NCBI RefSeq assembly: GCF_004770265.1
Contig: NZ_RQGQ01000004.1
Span: 620,001-684,000, forward strand
Reading direction: 5' to 3'
Source of the DNA: Leptospira congkakensis
GTDB lineage: Bacteria; Spirochaetota; Leptospiria; Leptospirales; Leptospiraceae
Length of the DNA: 64,000 bases
Part shown: one piece after another, positions 44,588-51,164 of the stretch
Layout of the letters: each line of letters opens with the position of its first letter
How positions within the stretch are numbered: position 1 is the first letter of the stretch
The notes under the pieces: generated by a model
What the model was told of the DNA's origin: nothing
The model's input: only the letters and a program-made list of their open reading frames with translations
The model's database searches: none
Made by a program: the position numbers and the translations under genes

Positions 44588-44851
44588 CTAAAAATTTCTA
44601 TTTTGCTTTCTTTTGATTAAAGAAACAAGACAAATGCCTAAGGCGCCCTCTTCTCTCATTCTCTGAAGTTCTAAATATTTCTGTTCTGTAATTTTTCCTG
44701 AATTAAAATCAGCTAGATCTTTTGCATTTAGGGATTGTATGTCTGCCTGAATTAACAAACAAGCCTCCGGAGAATTTATATATTCAGGCTGGCAATTTAT
44801 AAAATAAACACCACTAACATATAGAAATATTATGAAACTATAGTTTTTCAT
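44588..44851 (-). CDS. tiny lipoprotein, subfamily B
   Basis: 87 residues from the internal ATG that gives MKNYSFIIFLYVSGVYFINC (lipobox F-I-N-C). The 34 residues of the longer frame (to 44953) are antisense-like overlap with the upstream gene. The mature part is QPEYINSPEACLLIQADIQS, LNAKDLADFNSGKITEQKYL and GICLVSLIKRKQNRNF. It is a paralogue of 45207-45488 and 47350-47625; a decayed copy of its 3' end lies at 48014-48063. Confidence 0.6.
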   Translation of the reverse strand: MKNYSFIIFLYVSGVYFINCQPEYINSPEACLLIQADIQSLNAKDLADFNSGKITEQKYLELQRMREEGALGICLVSLIKRKQNRNF

Positions 44852-44858
44852 CTTATTA

Positions 44859-45179
44859 TTAAAAATTTCCATCCACATTGGTTTTACGGAGAGAAAGCGC
44901 ACAAATAAGTAATACTGCATTTGGAGATCTACGAATTCTGCTTTGGTATTCATCTTCGGTGATCAAACCTTGTTCCAACCTACGTTTATCTTCTAAATCT
45001 ATCGAATTCAATAGAACCGCTCCAAACAAACAACCTTCTGGAGTTGTGATTGTCTTTGGTTTGCAAGAGAGCAATAAAAATAGTAGGAATAAATAATAAA
45101 TTAAGTGAACCAAGTAAAACCCCAACAAATAAGAGCCTATATTTACAAAGAAAACTATTCCGCCTAACAAAAAATACAA
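44859..45179 (-). CDS. tiny lipoprotein, subfamily C
   Basis: Up to 106 residues. The ATG at 45179 gives an over-long hydrophobic leader; a TTG inside (before VHLIYYLFLLFLLLSC) would give a normal signal peptide with lipobox L-L-S-C. The mature part is KPKTITTPEGCLFGAVLLNS, IDLEDKRRLEQGLITEDEYQ, and an end in LICALSLRKTNVDGNF. It is a paralogue of 46616-46879 (same KTNVDG end). The start is uncertain. Confidence 0.55.
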   Translation of the reverse strand: MYFLLGGIVFFVNIGSYLLGFYLVHLIYYLFLLFLLLSCKPKTITTPEGCLFGAVLLNSIDLEDKRRLEQGLITEDEYQSRIRRSPNAVLLICALSLRKTNVDGNF

Positions 45180-45206
45180 TTATTTTTTATGGTCAGTTTT
45201 CTCTTT

Positions 45207-45488
45207 TTAAAAATTCTGGTTTTCTTTCGTCTTTAAAATTGACAATGCGCAAATAGTTAATGTTGAATTTTCCCTTAATCTAACTAAACGCTCATACTCT
45301 TCGCTTGCGATTAGTCCAGCATTCAATTTAGCCAAATCTTCCGCTTTTAAAGATTCTCCATCTGCAATCATAAGAGCACAAAAATCTGGATTACTCAGAT
45401 ATCTCTGTTCACATCCAAATGATAAAAAAAACATTAATAAACTGCAAAACCTTGACTTTGACAATAAACCAGACATTATCAATAACAA
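45207..45488 (-). CDS. tiny lipoprotein, subfamily B
   Basis: 93 residues, possibly 89 from the second Met. Signal SRFCSLLMFFLSFGC (lipobox S-F-G-C), mature EQRYLSNPDFCALMIADGES, LKAEDLAKLNAGLIASEEYE, and an end in TLTICALSILKTKENQNF. It shares the C-x(10)-C, D-L-x-x-L-N-x-G, R-E-N and final N-x-N-F with the other subfamily B members at 44588 and 47350 and with the remnant at 48198. Function unknown. Confidence 0.6.
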   Translation of the reverse strand: MLLIMSGLLSKSRFCSLLMFFLSFGCEQRYLSNPDFCALMIADGESLKAEDLAKLNAGLIASEEYERLVRLRENSTLTICALSILKTKENQNF

Positions 45489-45496
45489 TAGAATCC

Positions 45497-45628
45497 TTAA
45501 TTAAAAATAGTATTCCTTTCTACGGGAACTAACGAGAGAAGACATACTTCTTTAGAGTTCGGCTTGTCTTCTATACAGTGGGTAAAGGAAAATATTAGAA
45601 TTATATTCAAAATTTCTTAATAATTCAT
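45497..45628 (-). pseudogene. decayed subfamily D lipoprotein gene
   Basis: In one frame the minus strand reads M-N-Y-stop from ATG 45628. It continues as ILNIILIFSFTHCIEDKPNS and KEVCLLSLVPVERNTIFN before TAA at 45497-45499. THC-x-EDKPNSKEVCLL is the start of the subfamily D proteins at 44050 and 47102. The copy has an early stop and is cut off after the second cysteine. Confidence 0.75.
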
Positions 45629-45671
45629 TTTTCGGTAATTCGATTTTTTTAAAAACGCACAGACTTTAAAA

Positions 45672-45938
45672 CTAAAAATTTTTGTTTTCTTCCCGATCCA
45701 CAAAAGAAGCCAAACACAAAGTATACGCACCATTCTCTCTTAGTTTGACCCCCGCATTGTATTCTGCTTGAGTTATTTTTCCTTCATTCAACTCTTGCAT
45801 GTCTTTAGCTAAGTTCTGATGAAGTTCAGCCAACGCGATGGCGCAAAGTGGCGCTGAATTAACGTATTCTTTTTTACATTCCGTCTGGAGCATCAAACTA
45901 AAAGTAAGCACGGTTAATAAAATAGCATTCTTTTTCAT
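45672..45938 (-). CDS. tiny lipoprotein, subfamily A
   Basis: 88 residues. Signal MKKNAILLTVLTFSLMLQTE-C, mature KKEYVNSAPLCAIALAELHQ, NLAKDMQELNEGKITQAEYN, and an end in YTLCLASFVDREENKNF. It is a close paralogue of 44302 and 47728, with the same three cysteines and the same N-x-N-F/NGNF-type C-terminus. The lipobox (Q-T-E-C) is unusual but within spirochetal tolerance. Confidence 0.62.
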   Translation of the reverse strand: MKKNAILLTVLTFSLMLQTECKKEYVNSAPLCAIALAELHQNLAKDMQELNEGKITQAEYNAGVKLRENGAYTLCLASFVDREENKNF

Positions 45939-46112
45939 TTTTCCCTTATTTTATATTTATTATCAGAATAAACCATACTTGTTAGTTCCGATAATAAATT
46001 TCACTTTATAATATTTTTTTTAGACAGCATCTAGAAATAAGTATGCTTTATCTTGAACTGATTCATTTTAAACCTTCCACTTCTCACAAAGAATGCTGTT
46101 TTGAAATTTTTA

Positions 46113-46499
46113 TCAGCCATAAATGCACAGCCAATACCTGTCGGACCCATATCCAATTTTTCCAACAAAGGCAGCAGCATCGCCGATTTTCCATTTATTT
46201 GCACGACTTAAATCATAGCCCATACCCCTAAGATTGCCATAGAAAGAGTACAAAGGAACCCCTATAGCAAATGTTAAAACATCTCCCATGGTCAATTTAC
46301 TTTGTCGACTAATTGCTTTAAAACTATCCTTCACAAATTCATTTGCTCCTCTAACATGGCAGCGGTCGTCACCAGGGCCTTTGAATTCTAACAAACCAGT
46401 AGAAGCCGAATCATCATGTTTTTGTGACACTTTATCCATTGGGCTCTTTGGAATAGTCCGCATTAGTCTAGCAATACATAAATCTAAAACAGTAGGCAT
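46113..46499 (-). CDS. hypothetical protein, possibly a frameshifted lipoprotein
   Basis: 128 residues without an own signal peptide; no family is recognised. The body contains ANEFVKDSFKAISRQSKLTM and GVPLYSFYGNLRGMGYDLSR. A separate short frame at 46525-46587 encodes MFVLLNFVFSFCYWCISILK and then stops; it looks like a signal peptide with lipobox in another frame. The gene may therefore be a lipoprotein broken by a frameshift between 46500 and 46527. It sits inside the small-lipoprotein array but does not share its sequence pattern. Confidence 0.35.
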   Translation of the reverse strand: MPTVLDLCIARLMRTIPKSPMDKVSQKHDDSASTGLLEFKGPGDDRCHVRGANEFVKDSFKAISRQSKLTMGDVLTFAIGVPLYSFYGNLRGMGYDLSRANKWKIGDAAAFVGKIGYGSDRYWLCIYG

Positions 46500-46615
46500 A
46501 TTAATGAATTCTACAAATAATCACTCATTTTAAAATTGATATGCACCAATAACAAAAAGAAAAAACAAAATTAAGTAAGACGAACATACCTTTTTTCTAA
46601 AAAAAAGTTATAAAC

Positions 46616-46879
46616 TTAATTAATCTTTAGCTTTCCATCTACATTAGTTTTTCGTAGACCTAAAGCACATCCAGCTAAAACACCTGATTGTCTTTGACCA
46701 AATCGTCTCTGGTAATCAGCTTCAGAGATTTCCCCTGATTCCAACTTTCTCTTGTCTTCCAGATTTGCAGAATTCGTTACAAGGAGTGAGAATAAACAAA
46801 TTTCCGGTGAGGTAACAGCCTTTGGTTCACAAGTTAACATTGTCAAAATTGCTAAAAATACTATTACGAATTTCATCAT
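46616..46879 (-). CDS. tiny lipoprotein, subfamily C
   Basis: 87 residues. Signal MMKFVIVFLAILTMLTC (lipobox M-L-T-C), mature EPKAVTSPEICLFSLLVTNS, ANLEDKRKLESGEISEADYQ, RRFGQRQSGVLAGCALGLRK and TNVDGKL. It is the cleaner of the two subfamily C members and defines the start for 44859-45179. Three cysteines. Unknown function. Confidence 0.62.
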   Translation of the reverse strand: MMKFVIVFLAILTMLTCEPKAVTSPEICLFSLLVTNSANLEDKRKLESGEISEADYQRRFGQRQSGVLAGCALGLRKTNVDGKLKIN

Positions 46880-46948
46880 TTTAAATTTACCACTTCTGAC
46901 AAAAAATCTGGTTTATTTTTTTTCTGTAAGCATTGAATTTCCTCCAAT

Positions 46949-46993
46949 CCCCGTCTGACATTCGTGAGACCAAGCCAGACGTATCCCTCTTAC
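46949..46993 (+). repeat. cloverleaf-like palindromic repeat, copy 4 (truncated)
   Basis: Only the second hairpin, GTCTGACATTCGTGAGAC at 46953-46970 with one mismatch, and the right flank (CCAAGCC...GTATCCCTCTTAC) remain. It stands beyond the 3' end of the subfamily D gene 47102, as copy 3 does for 44050. Confidence 0.65.
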
Positions 46994-47101
46994 AAAGATT
47001 TGTTAGGCGTTTCCTAACCTTATATTCATTTAAAAAACGAAACGATTCGCCAGAAACCAAACTATTACGGTTATATAGGTTTATCATTCTAATAAAAAAC
47101 A

Positions 47102-47341
47102 CTAATCCTCCAAAAACATAAAGGAACAAATCATCGGTATAGTTGTATTCCGGTTCGCCACAAATGTTTGGTATTGGCTTTCTGTAATCCTTCCAGCTTC
47201 TAAGTCTCTTTTGTCACGTTCGTTTAAAGAATTGATACTAACTGCCGTGAGAAGGCAAACCTCTTTGGCGTTCGGCTTGTCTGAGGTGCAATTGCTGAAC
47301 AATAGGAAAATAAGTGTAAAAATGATAAGATTATATTTCAT
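47102..47341 (-). CDS. tiny lipoprotein, subfamily D
   Basis: 79 residues. Signal MKYNLIIFTLIFLLFSNC (lipobox F-S-N-C), mature TSDKPNAKEVCLLTAVSINS, LNERDKRDLEAGRITESQYQ, TFVANRNTTIPMICSFMFLE. All three family cysteines are kept. It pairs with 44050-44292 in a duplicated block that also includes about 90 bases of downstream sequence and the palindromic repeat. Confidence 0.62.
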   Translation of the reverse strand: MKYNLIIFTLIFLLFSNCTSDKPNAKEVCLLTAVSINSLNERDKRDLEAGRITESQYQTFVANRNTTIPMICSFMFLED

Positions 47342-47349
47342 ATAATTAA

Positions 47350-47625
47350 TTAAAAATTAGAATTTTCCTTAGTTTTGATTAATGCGATTAGACAAATACC
47401 TAGTGAACCATTTTCCCTATTCCTTTTCCTAAGCTCAAACTGTTCTTGCGTAATATCTCCCCTATTTAAGGAATCCAGATCCTTCTGCAGGAGCGATTGA
47501 TCATCAGCAACTAATAATGCACAAATTTCTGGCGCATTTGTATATTCCGTATGGCAATTCCATAGTGTCATCAACACCACAAAAGAAAGAATCGTTAAAA
47601 TTAAATTCCTACTAGTTTGATTCAT
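47350..47625 (-). CDS. tiny lipoprotein, subfamily B
   Basis: 91 residues from ATG 47625 (the longer frame adds four residues). Leader NLILTILSFVVLMTLWNC gives lipobox L-W-N-C. Mature HTEYTNAPEICALLVADDQS, LLQKDLDSLNRGDITQEQFE, and an end in LGICLIALIKTKENSNF. Eight bases separate it from the subfamily D gene downstream, so the two are likely in one transcript. Confidence 0.62.
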   Translation of the reverse strand: MNQTSRNLILTILSFVVLMTLWNCHTEYTNAPEICALLVADDQSLLQKDLDSLNRGDITQEQFELRKRNRENGSLGICLIALIKTKENSNF

Positions 47626-47727
47626 CTTCACTTCCATTTGTGACTCTTAAAAAAAATCAGAATTATATTCAATATTCTTTAATTAGCGAATTATTTCCTT
47701 ATACGGTTTTTCCATAAAACACAAATC

Positions 47728-47994
47728 TTAGAAATTGCCATTTTGCTCTCTTTTTATGAATGACATTAGACACAGTCCATATGCACCAGATTCTCTAAGT
47801 CTCACTCCCTCATTGTATTCAGCCTGTGAAATTTTTCCGTCGTTTAAATCTTGTAAATCTTTCGCTAAATTTTGTTGAAGTCTTGCAAGTGCAACAACAC
47901 AAAGTGGTGCTGAATTTTCATACTCATTCTTACAGCTCCATTGGAAAGATATTGAAATGATCACCATTGCTGCATAAAATTTATAGTTCAACAT
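47728..47994 (-). CDS. tiny lipoprotein, subfamily A
   Basis: 88 residues from ATG 47994, matching the start of paralogue 44302 (MLNYKF); the longer frame starts at 48009. Lipobox W-S-C region (SISFQWSC), mature KNEYENSAPLCVVALARLQQ, NLAKDLQDLNDGKISQAEYN, and an end in YGLCLMSFIKREQNGNF. The upstream bases also match those before 44302, including the tail of a subfamily B gene, so the block was duplicated as a unit. Confidence 0.62.
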   Translation of the reverse strand: MLNYKFYAAMVIISISFQWSCKNEYENSAPLCVVALARLQQNLAKDLQDLNDGKISQAEYNEGVRLRESGAYGLCLMSFIKREQNGNF

Positions 47995-48013
47995 ATCTAT
48001 AATTATCACTATG

Positions 48014-48063
48014 CTAAAAGTTTCTACTTTTCTTTCTCTTTAATAAAGAGACAAGGCCAATTT
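48014..48063 (-). pseudogene. remnant of a subfamily B lipoprotein C-terminus
   Basis: The minus strand reads IGLVSLLKRKKSRNF and then TAG at 48014-48016, matching GICLVSLIKRKQNRNF at the end of 44588-44851. Upstream the frame is closed by a stop. Confidence 0.7.
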
Positions 48064-48197
48064 ATCGTCTAACAAATTGAAATGGTCAACAAAAAAAGCA
48101 TTCTATAGCTTTTAATTTGTCAAAAACAGAAAACCGATTCTATAATGCTAGTGGATTCCTTGTTTGGTGGGTAAAATTTGCAGAATTTTTATCAATT

Positions 48198-48286
48198 CTA
48201 AAAATTTGAGTTTTCTTATATTTTGAAAACTAATAAAACACATGCTGTTAATTTCGAATTTTCTCTCAATTTAACCAATGTTGATT
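48198..48286 (-). pseudogene. second remnant of a subfamily B lipoprotein
   Basis: The minus strand reads TLVKLRENSKLTACVLLVFK, I, stop, ENSNF, stop. This matches LVRLRENSTLTICALSILKT then KENQNF at the end of 45207-45488, with a nonsense codon in place of the lysine. No 5' part is left. Confidence 0.7.
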
Positions 48287-48357
48287 TCAAAAAAAATGTT
48301 TCCATAAAAACTAAGTTACAAAAGAAAATTAGAATGTTTATTGATATCCCAATCTAC

Positions 48358-49008
48358 CTATTCATACCGTTTCACTTTCACATCGATAAAATCAATAGAA
48401 TCGAAAACTAAACCACAATAAGTTAATCCAAATATAAGTCCAAAAGCATAGGGCCCTTCAAATAAATGCCGAATCGAAATATTGTTATTTCGAATTTGAC
48501 CCTTGCTCAGTTCAAACTCAAGAATTCCTTTTTTCGTGATATCCATTCGCGGACAAACAAGGGAATTTTCAGAAATCACCTCACATTGGTCTTTATCATA
48601 AAATTCCAATGGTTTAAAGGGGTCAAAAGGAGATTTAAATTGAAACCCATGATATATTTTTAATTCACTTACTTTACAGTCATAAAACTGAGTTTCAATA
48701 TAATGAATCCTAGAAATTGCATAGTAAGAACCAATCGTCAGTTCAAGCGGAAAATTAGGATTTTTTCCATTGATGGCTCCTGATTCAACCCAAAAGGATT
48801 TTGGCGAACAATCATAATCGCTATAACAGCCAACAGTGTCTTGGAAAATCTTGGAACGGATGGATACATTCCCATCAAAAAGAGATGTTTTGAATTTAAA
48901 ATATCCGTAATCAGAATTGATAAGATTGTATCCTTCTTGATTTACTTTAGAATTTCCAACACAATTAATTAGGAAAACAAAAGTTATAGGCCAAAGGATT
49001 CGAAACAT
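48358..49008 (-). CDS. lipoprotein of unknown function
   Basis: 216 residues from ATG 49008, which gives signal peptide MFRILWPITFVFLINC (lipobox L-I-N-C); the frame up to 49167 would overlap the divergent PAS gene. The mature part is beta-rich with six or more cysteines (VGCYSDYDCSPKSF, YDCKVSE, DQCEVISENSLVCPR). No family is recognised. It begins 128 bases from the divergent sensor gene and marks the edge of the accessory region. Confidence 0.6.
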   Translation of the reverse strand: MFRILWPITFVFLINCVGNSKVNQEGYNLINSDYGYFKFKTSLFDGNVSIRSKIFQDTVGCYSDYDCSPKSFWVESGAINGKNPNFPLELTIGSYYAISRIHYIETQFYDCKVSELKIYHGFQFKSPFDPFKPLEFYDKDQCEVISENSLVCPRMDITKKGILEFELSKGQIRNNNISIRHLFEGPYAFGLIFGLTYCGLVFDSIDFIDVKVKRYE

Positions 49009-49136
49009 AAAAAATATTTTTTCTATTTCTACCCAAATTCCAACCAAAATAATAATGAAAATTAGGATCTTCCTTCCTAAAAAATCCGTCTTATATTCTG
49101 ATTTCCTGCGATCATATAGAAGACAGTTTAGACAAA

Positions 49137-50126
49137 ATGGACACAAACGTATCCCCTGATTATGCACAAATGGTTTTGGATAATTCCACAGATGCCATTG
49201 TACTCATCGGTCTAGATTATTCCGTTTTAGCATTTAACCAAAGTTTACTAGACACACTCAAAGCCTATTCTGGAAGGATTATAAAAAATGGCGAGGACTA
49301 CAGAAGTTTTGTCACAGACCAAGACAAAGAAGTTTTCCATATTTTATTCCAGAAAGCAATCCACGGAGAAACAACCCTACTAGAAAGGCATTCAGACCAC
49401 AAAGATATTTCCCTTTGGTTTGAATACAGGATGAGTCCCACTTATGATCACGAAAAAAATCTTTTAGGTGTTTGCCTTCGTGCAAAAAATATTGATACAA
49501 GAAAAAAAATGGAAATTGCATTAGTCGAAAGTGAACAAAAATTCAGGAACCTAATCGAATCAGCACCTAACGCAATATTAATCATTGATACTTTTGGAAA
49601 AATAGTCCATTGCAATTTAGAAACAGAAAATACATTTGGATTTAAAAAAGAAGAACTCATCAATCAATCTGTAGAACGCCTAGTTCCCTTTCGTTTTCGA
49701 TCGGGGCATGATTTATTAGTTGGAGGATACATATCCAATCCCATACCAATGCGTATTGGAAAAGACCAAGTTACATCGGCTGTCAAAAAAGATGGAACAG
49801 AAATCCTTGTGGAAATTAGTCTTAATGGATTTGAAGTCAATCAAACGAATTATGTTTCTGCAATCATCGTAGACATTACAGAAAAAATTCAAATCGAAAC
49901 TAGAATCAAAGAACAACTTCGCGAGTTGAAAGAAATCGCAAGAATTCAATCTCACGAAATCAGAAGACCTCTTGCCAATATATTGGGGTTATTAGAACTC
50001 TTAGAATCCGAAATATCGGAAGAAAAAACCAAAGAAATTCATTCTTATTTGCGTAAGTCTGCCAATGATTTGGATTTACTAGTTTGCGATATTGTAAAAC
50101 GAACTAATATCGCAAACATCCTTTAA
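49137..50126 (+). CDS. PAS-PAS protein with histidine-kinase dimerisation domain but no ATPase domain
   Basis: 329 residues. PAS domains lie at about 8-125 (MVLDNSTDAIVLIGLDYSVL) and 130-255 (LIESAPNAILIIDTFGKIVH, ending IIVDITEKIQIE). A dimerisation/phosphoacceptor helix pair follows, with His in IQSHEIRRPLANILGLLELL. The protein stops at residue 329, straight after the second helix. The ATP-binding domain is missing and the following DNA does not encode one. Such truncated kinases could act as phosphotransfer or dominant partners for another kinase (inference). ATG 49137 is the natural start. Confidence 0.8.
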   Translation: MDTNVSPDYAQMVLDNSTDAIVLIGLDYSVLAFNQSLLDTLKAYSGRIIKNGEDYRSFVTDQDKEVFHILFQKAIHGETTLLERHSDHKDISLWFEYRMSPTYDHEKNLLGVCLRAKNIDTRKKMEIALVESEQKFRNLIESAPNAILIIDTFGKIVHCNLETENTFGFKKEELINQSVERLVPFRFRSGHDLLVGGYISNPIPMRIGKDQVTSAVKKDGTEILVEISLNGFEVNQTNYVSAIIVDITEKIQIETRIKEQLRELKEIARIQSHEIRRPLANILGLLELLESEISEEKTKEIHSYLRKSANDLDLLVCDIVKRTNIANIL

Positions 50127-50271
50127 CGAAAAAAGATTTCCCCAAAAAGATCTACGACAAAAGATAACTTTTGTATCCAATAATACAAATTATCAATTCA
50201 TCACAACTGTATACTTTTTATTTTTCAAACTGTATACTTACAATTCAATCCAAATCTATTAGAATGAATTT

Positions 50272-51084
50272 ATGTTCGAAACAATTTATATAATAGATGC
50301 TTTTACAAATAAATTATTTTCAGGGAATCCAGCTGCAGTGCTCGTCCTAACCCACTGGCCAAAAGAGGAATGGATGCAAAAAATTGCTATGGAAAATAAT
50401 CTTTCAGAAACAGCTTTTGTTGTCAAAGAAGGAAATAGATATAGAATTCGCTGGTTCACTCCGACTGTGGAAGTGGATCTCTGTGGTCATGCCACTCTTG
50501 CATCTGCATTTGTTCTAAAAAACTATTACGGCGAATCTAGAACAACATTCGAATTCATCTCAAAGTCTGGAGTTTTACCAATATCGATAGAAGGAAATAC
50601 GATTTACTTAAACTTTCCCACCTATCCGGAATTCAGCCAAAACAAAGGTGTCCCTCCAAACATGATGATTCCCATCTTAGGTAGAGAACCAAAGGAAATC
50701 TGGAAAGGAAAGGATACAATCTTTTTATATTCATCTCTATCTGACTTGGAGACATTAACTCCTGATTTTCAGAAACTAAGTGAGATACCAACAAATCGAG
50801 GTTATATTGCTTTATGGATCAATCACTTTGGGAATGGAAACGCGGATTATGAATTTCGATTTTTTGGACCAGGGATGGGAATTCCAGAAGATCCAGCCAC
50901 AGGATCTGCTCATTGTAGTCTGGCTCCATTTGTTTCCGAAAGATTAAAAAAACAAAATTTCAAAAGCATTCAAAAATCCCAAAGAGGTGCTGAATTTTAT
51001 ATCGAATGCCAAGGAGACCGAGTTTCGATAGGAGGGAGTTCTGTATTGTATCTACGCGGAGAAGTGGCAAAGGCACCCAGTTAA
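50272..51084 (+). CDS. PhzF family isomerase/epimerase
   Basis: 270 residues, typical for PhzF. Signatures: YIIDAFTNKLFSGNPAAVLV at the N-terminus, NNLSETAFV with the catalytic glutamate, RWFTPTVEVDLCGHATLASA, and FFGPGMGIPEDPATGSAHCS in the second half. The fold is two diaminopimelate-epimerase-like lobes. The phenazine enzyme isomerises DHHA, but most homologues have unknown substrates. It is monocistronic and followed by a hairpin with a T run. Confidence 0.9.
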   Translation: MFETIYIIDAFTNKLFSGNPAAVLVLTHWPKEEWMQKIAMENNLSETAFVVKEGNRYRIRWFTPTVEVDLCGHATLASAFVLKNYYGESRTTFEFISKSGVLPISIEGNTIYLNFPTYPEFSQNKGVPPNMMIPILGREPKEIWKGKDTIFLYSSLSDLETLTPDFQKLSEIPTNRGYIALWINHFGNGNADYEFRFFGPGMGIPEDPATGSAHCSLAPFVSERLKKQNFKSIQKSQRGAEFYIECQGDRVSIGGSSVLYLRGEVAKAPS

Positions 51085-51119
51085 ATCGAGTCTTCTCCTT
51101 GTGTCATATGTTTTTAACT

Positions 51120-51161
51120 TTTAGAATATTTTAAAAATGATAAAAAAGATTCTAAATTTTT
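51120..51161 (+). terminator. hairpin with T tract after the phzF-like gene
   Basis: TTTAGAAT (51120-51127) pairs with ATTCTAAA (51149-51156), followed by TTTTT. The loop of about 21 bases is A-rich, so the terminator is modest. Confidence 0.4.
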
Positions 51162-51164
51162 CTG

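Noticed and set aside
44588..44953. 121-residue version of the subfamily B lipoprotein
   Set aside because: The extra N-terminus overlaps the neighbouring gene and destroys the signal peptide; the internal Met matches paralogues.
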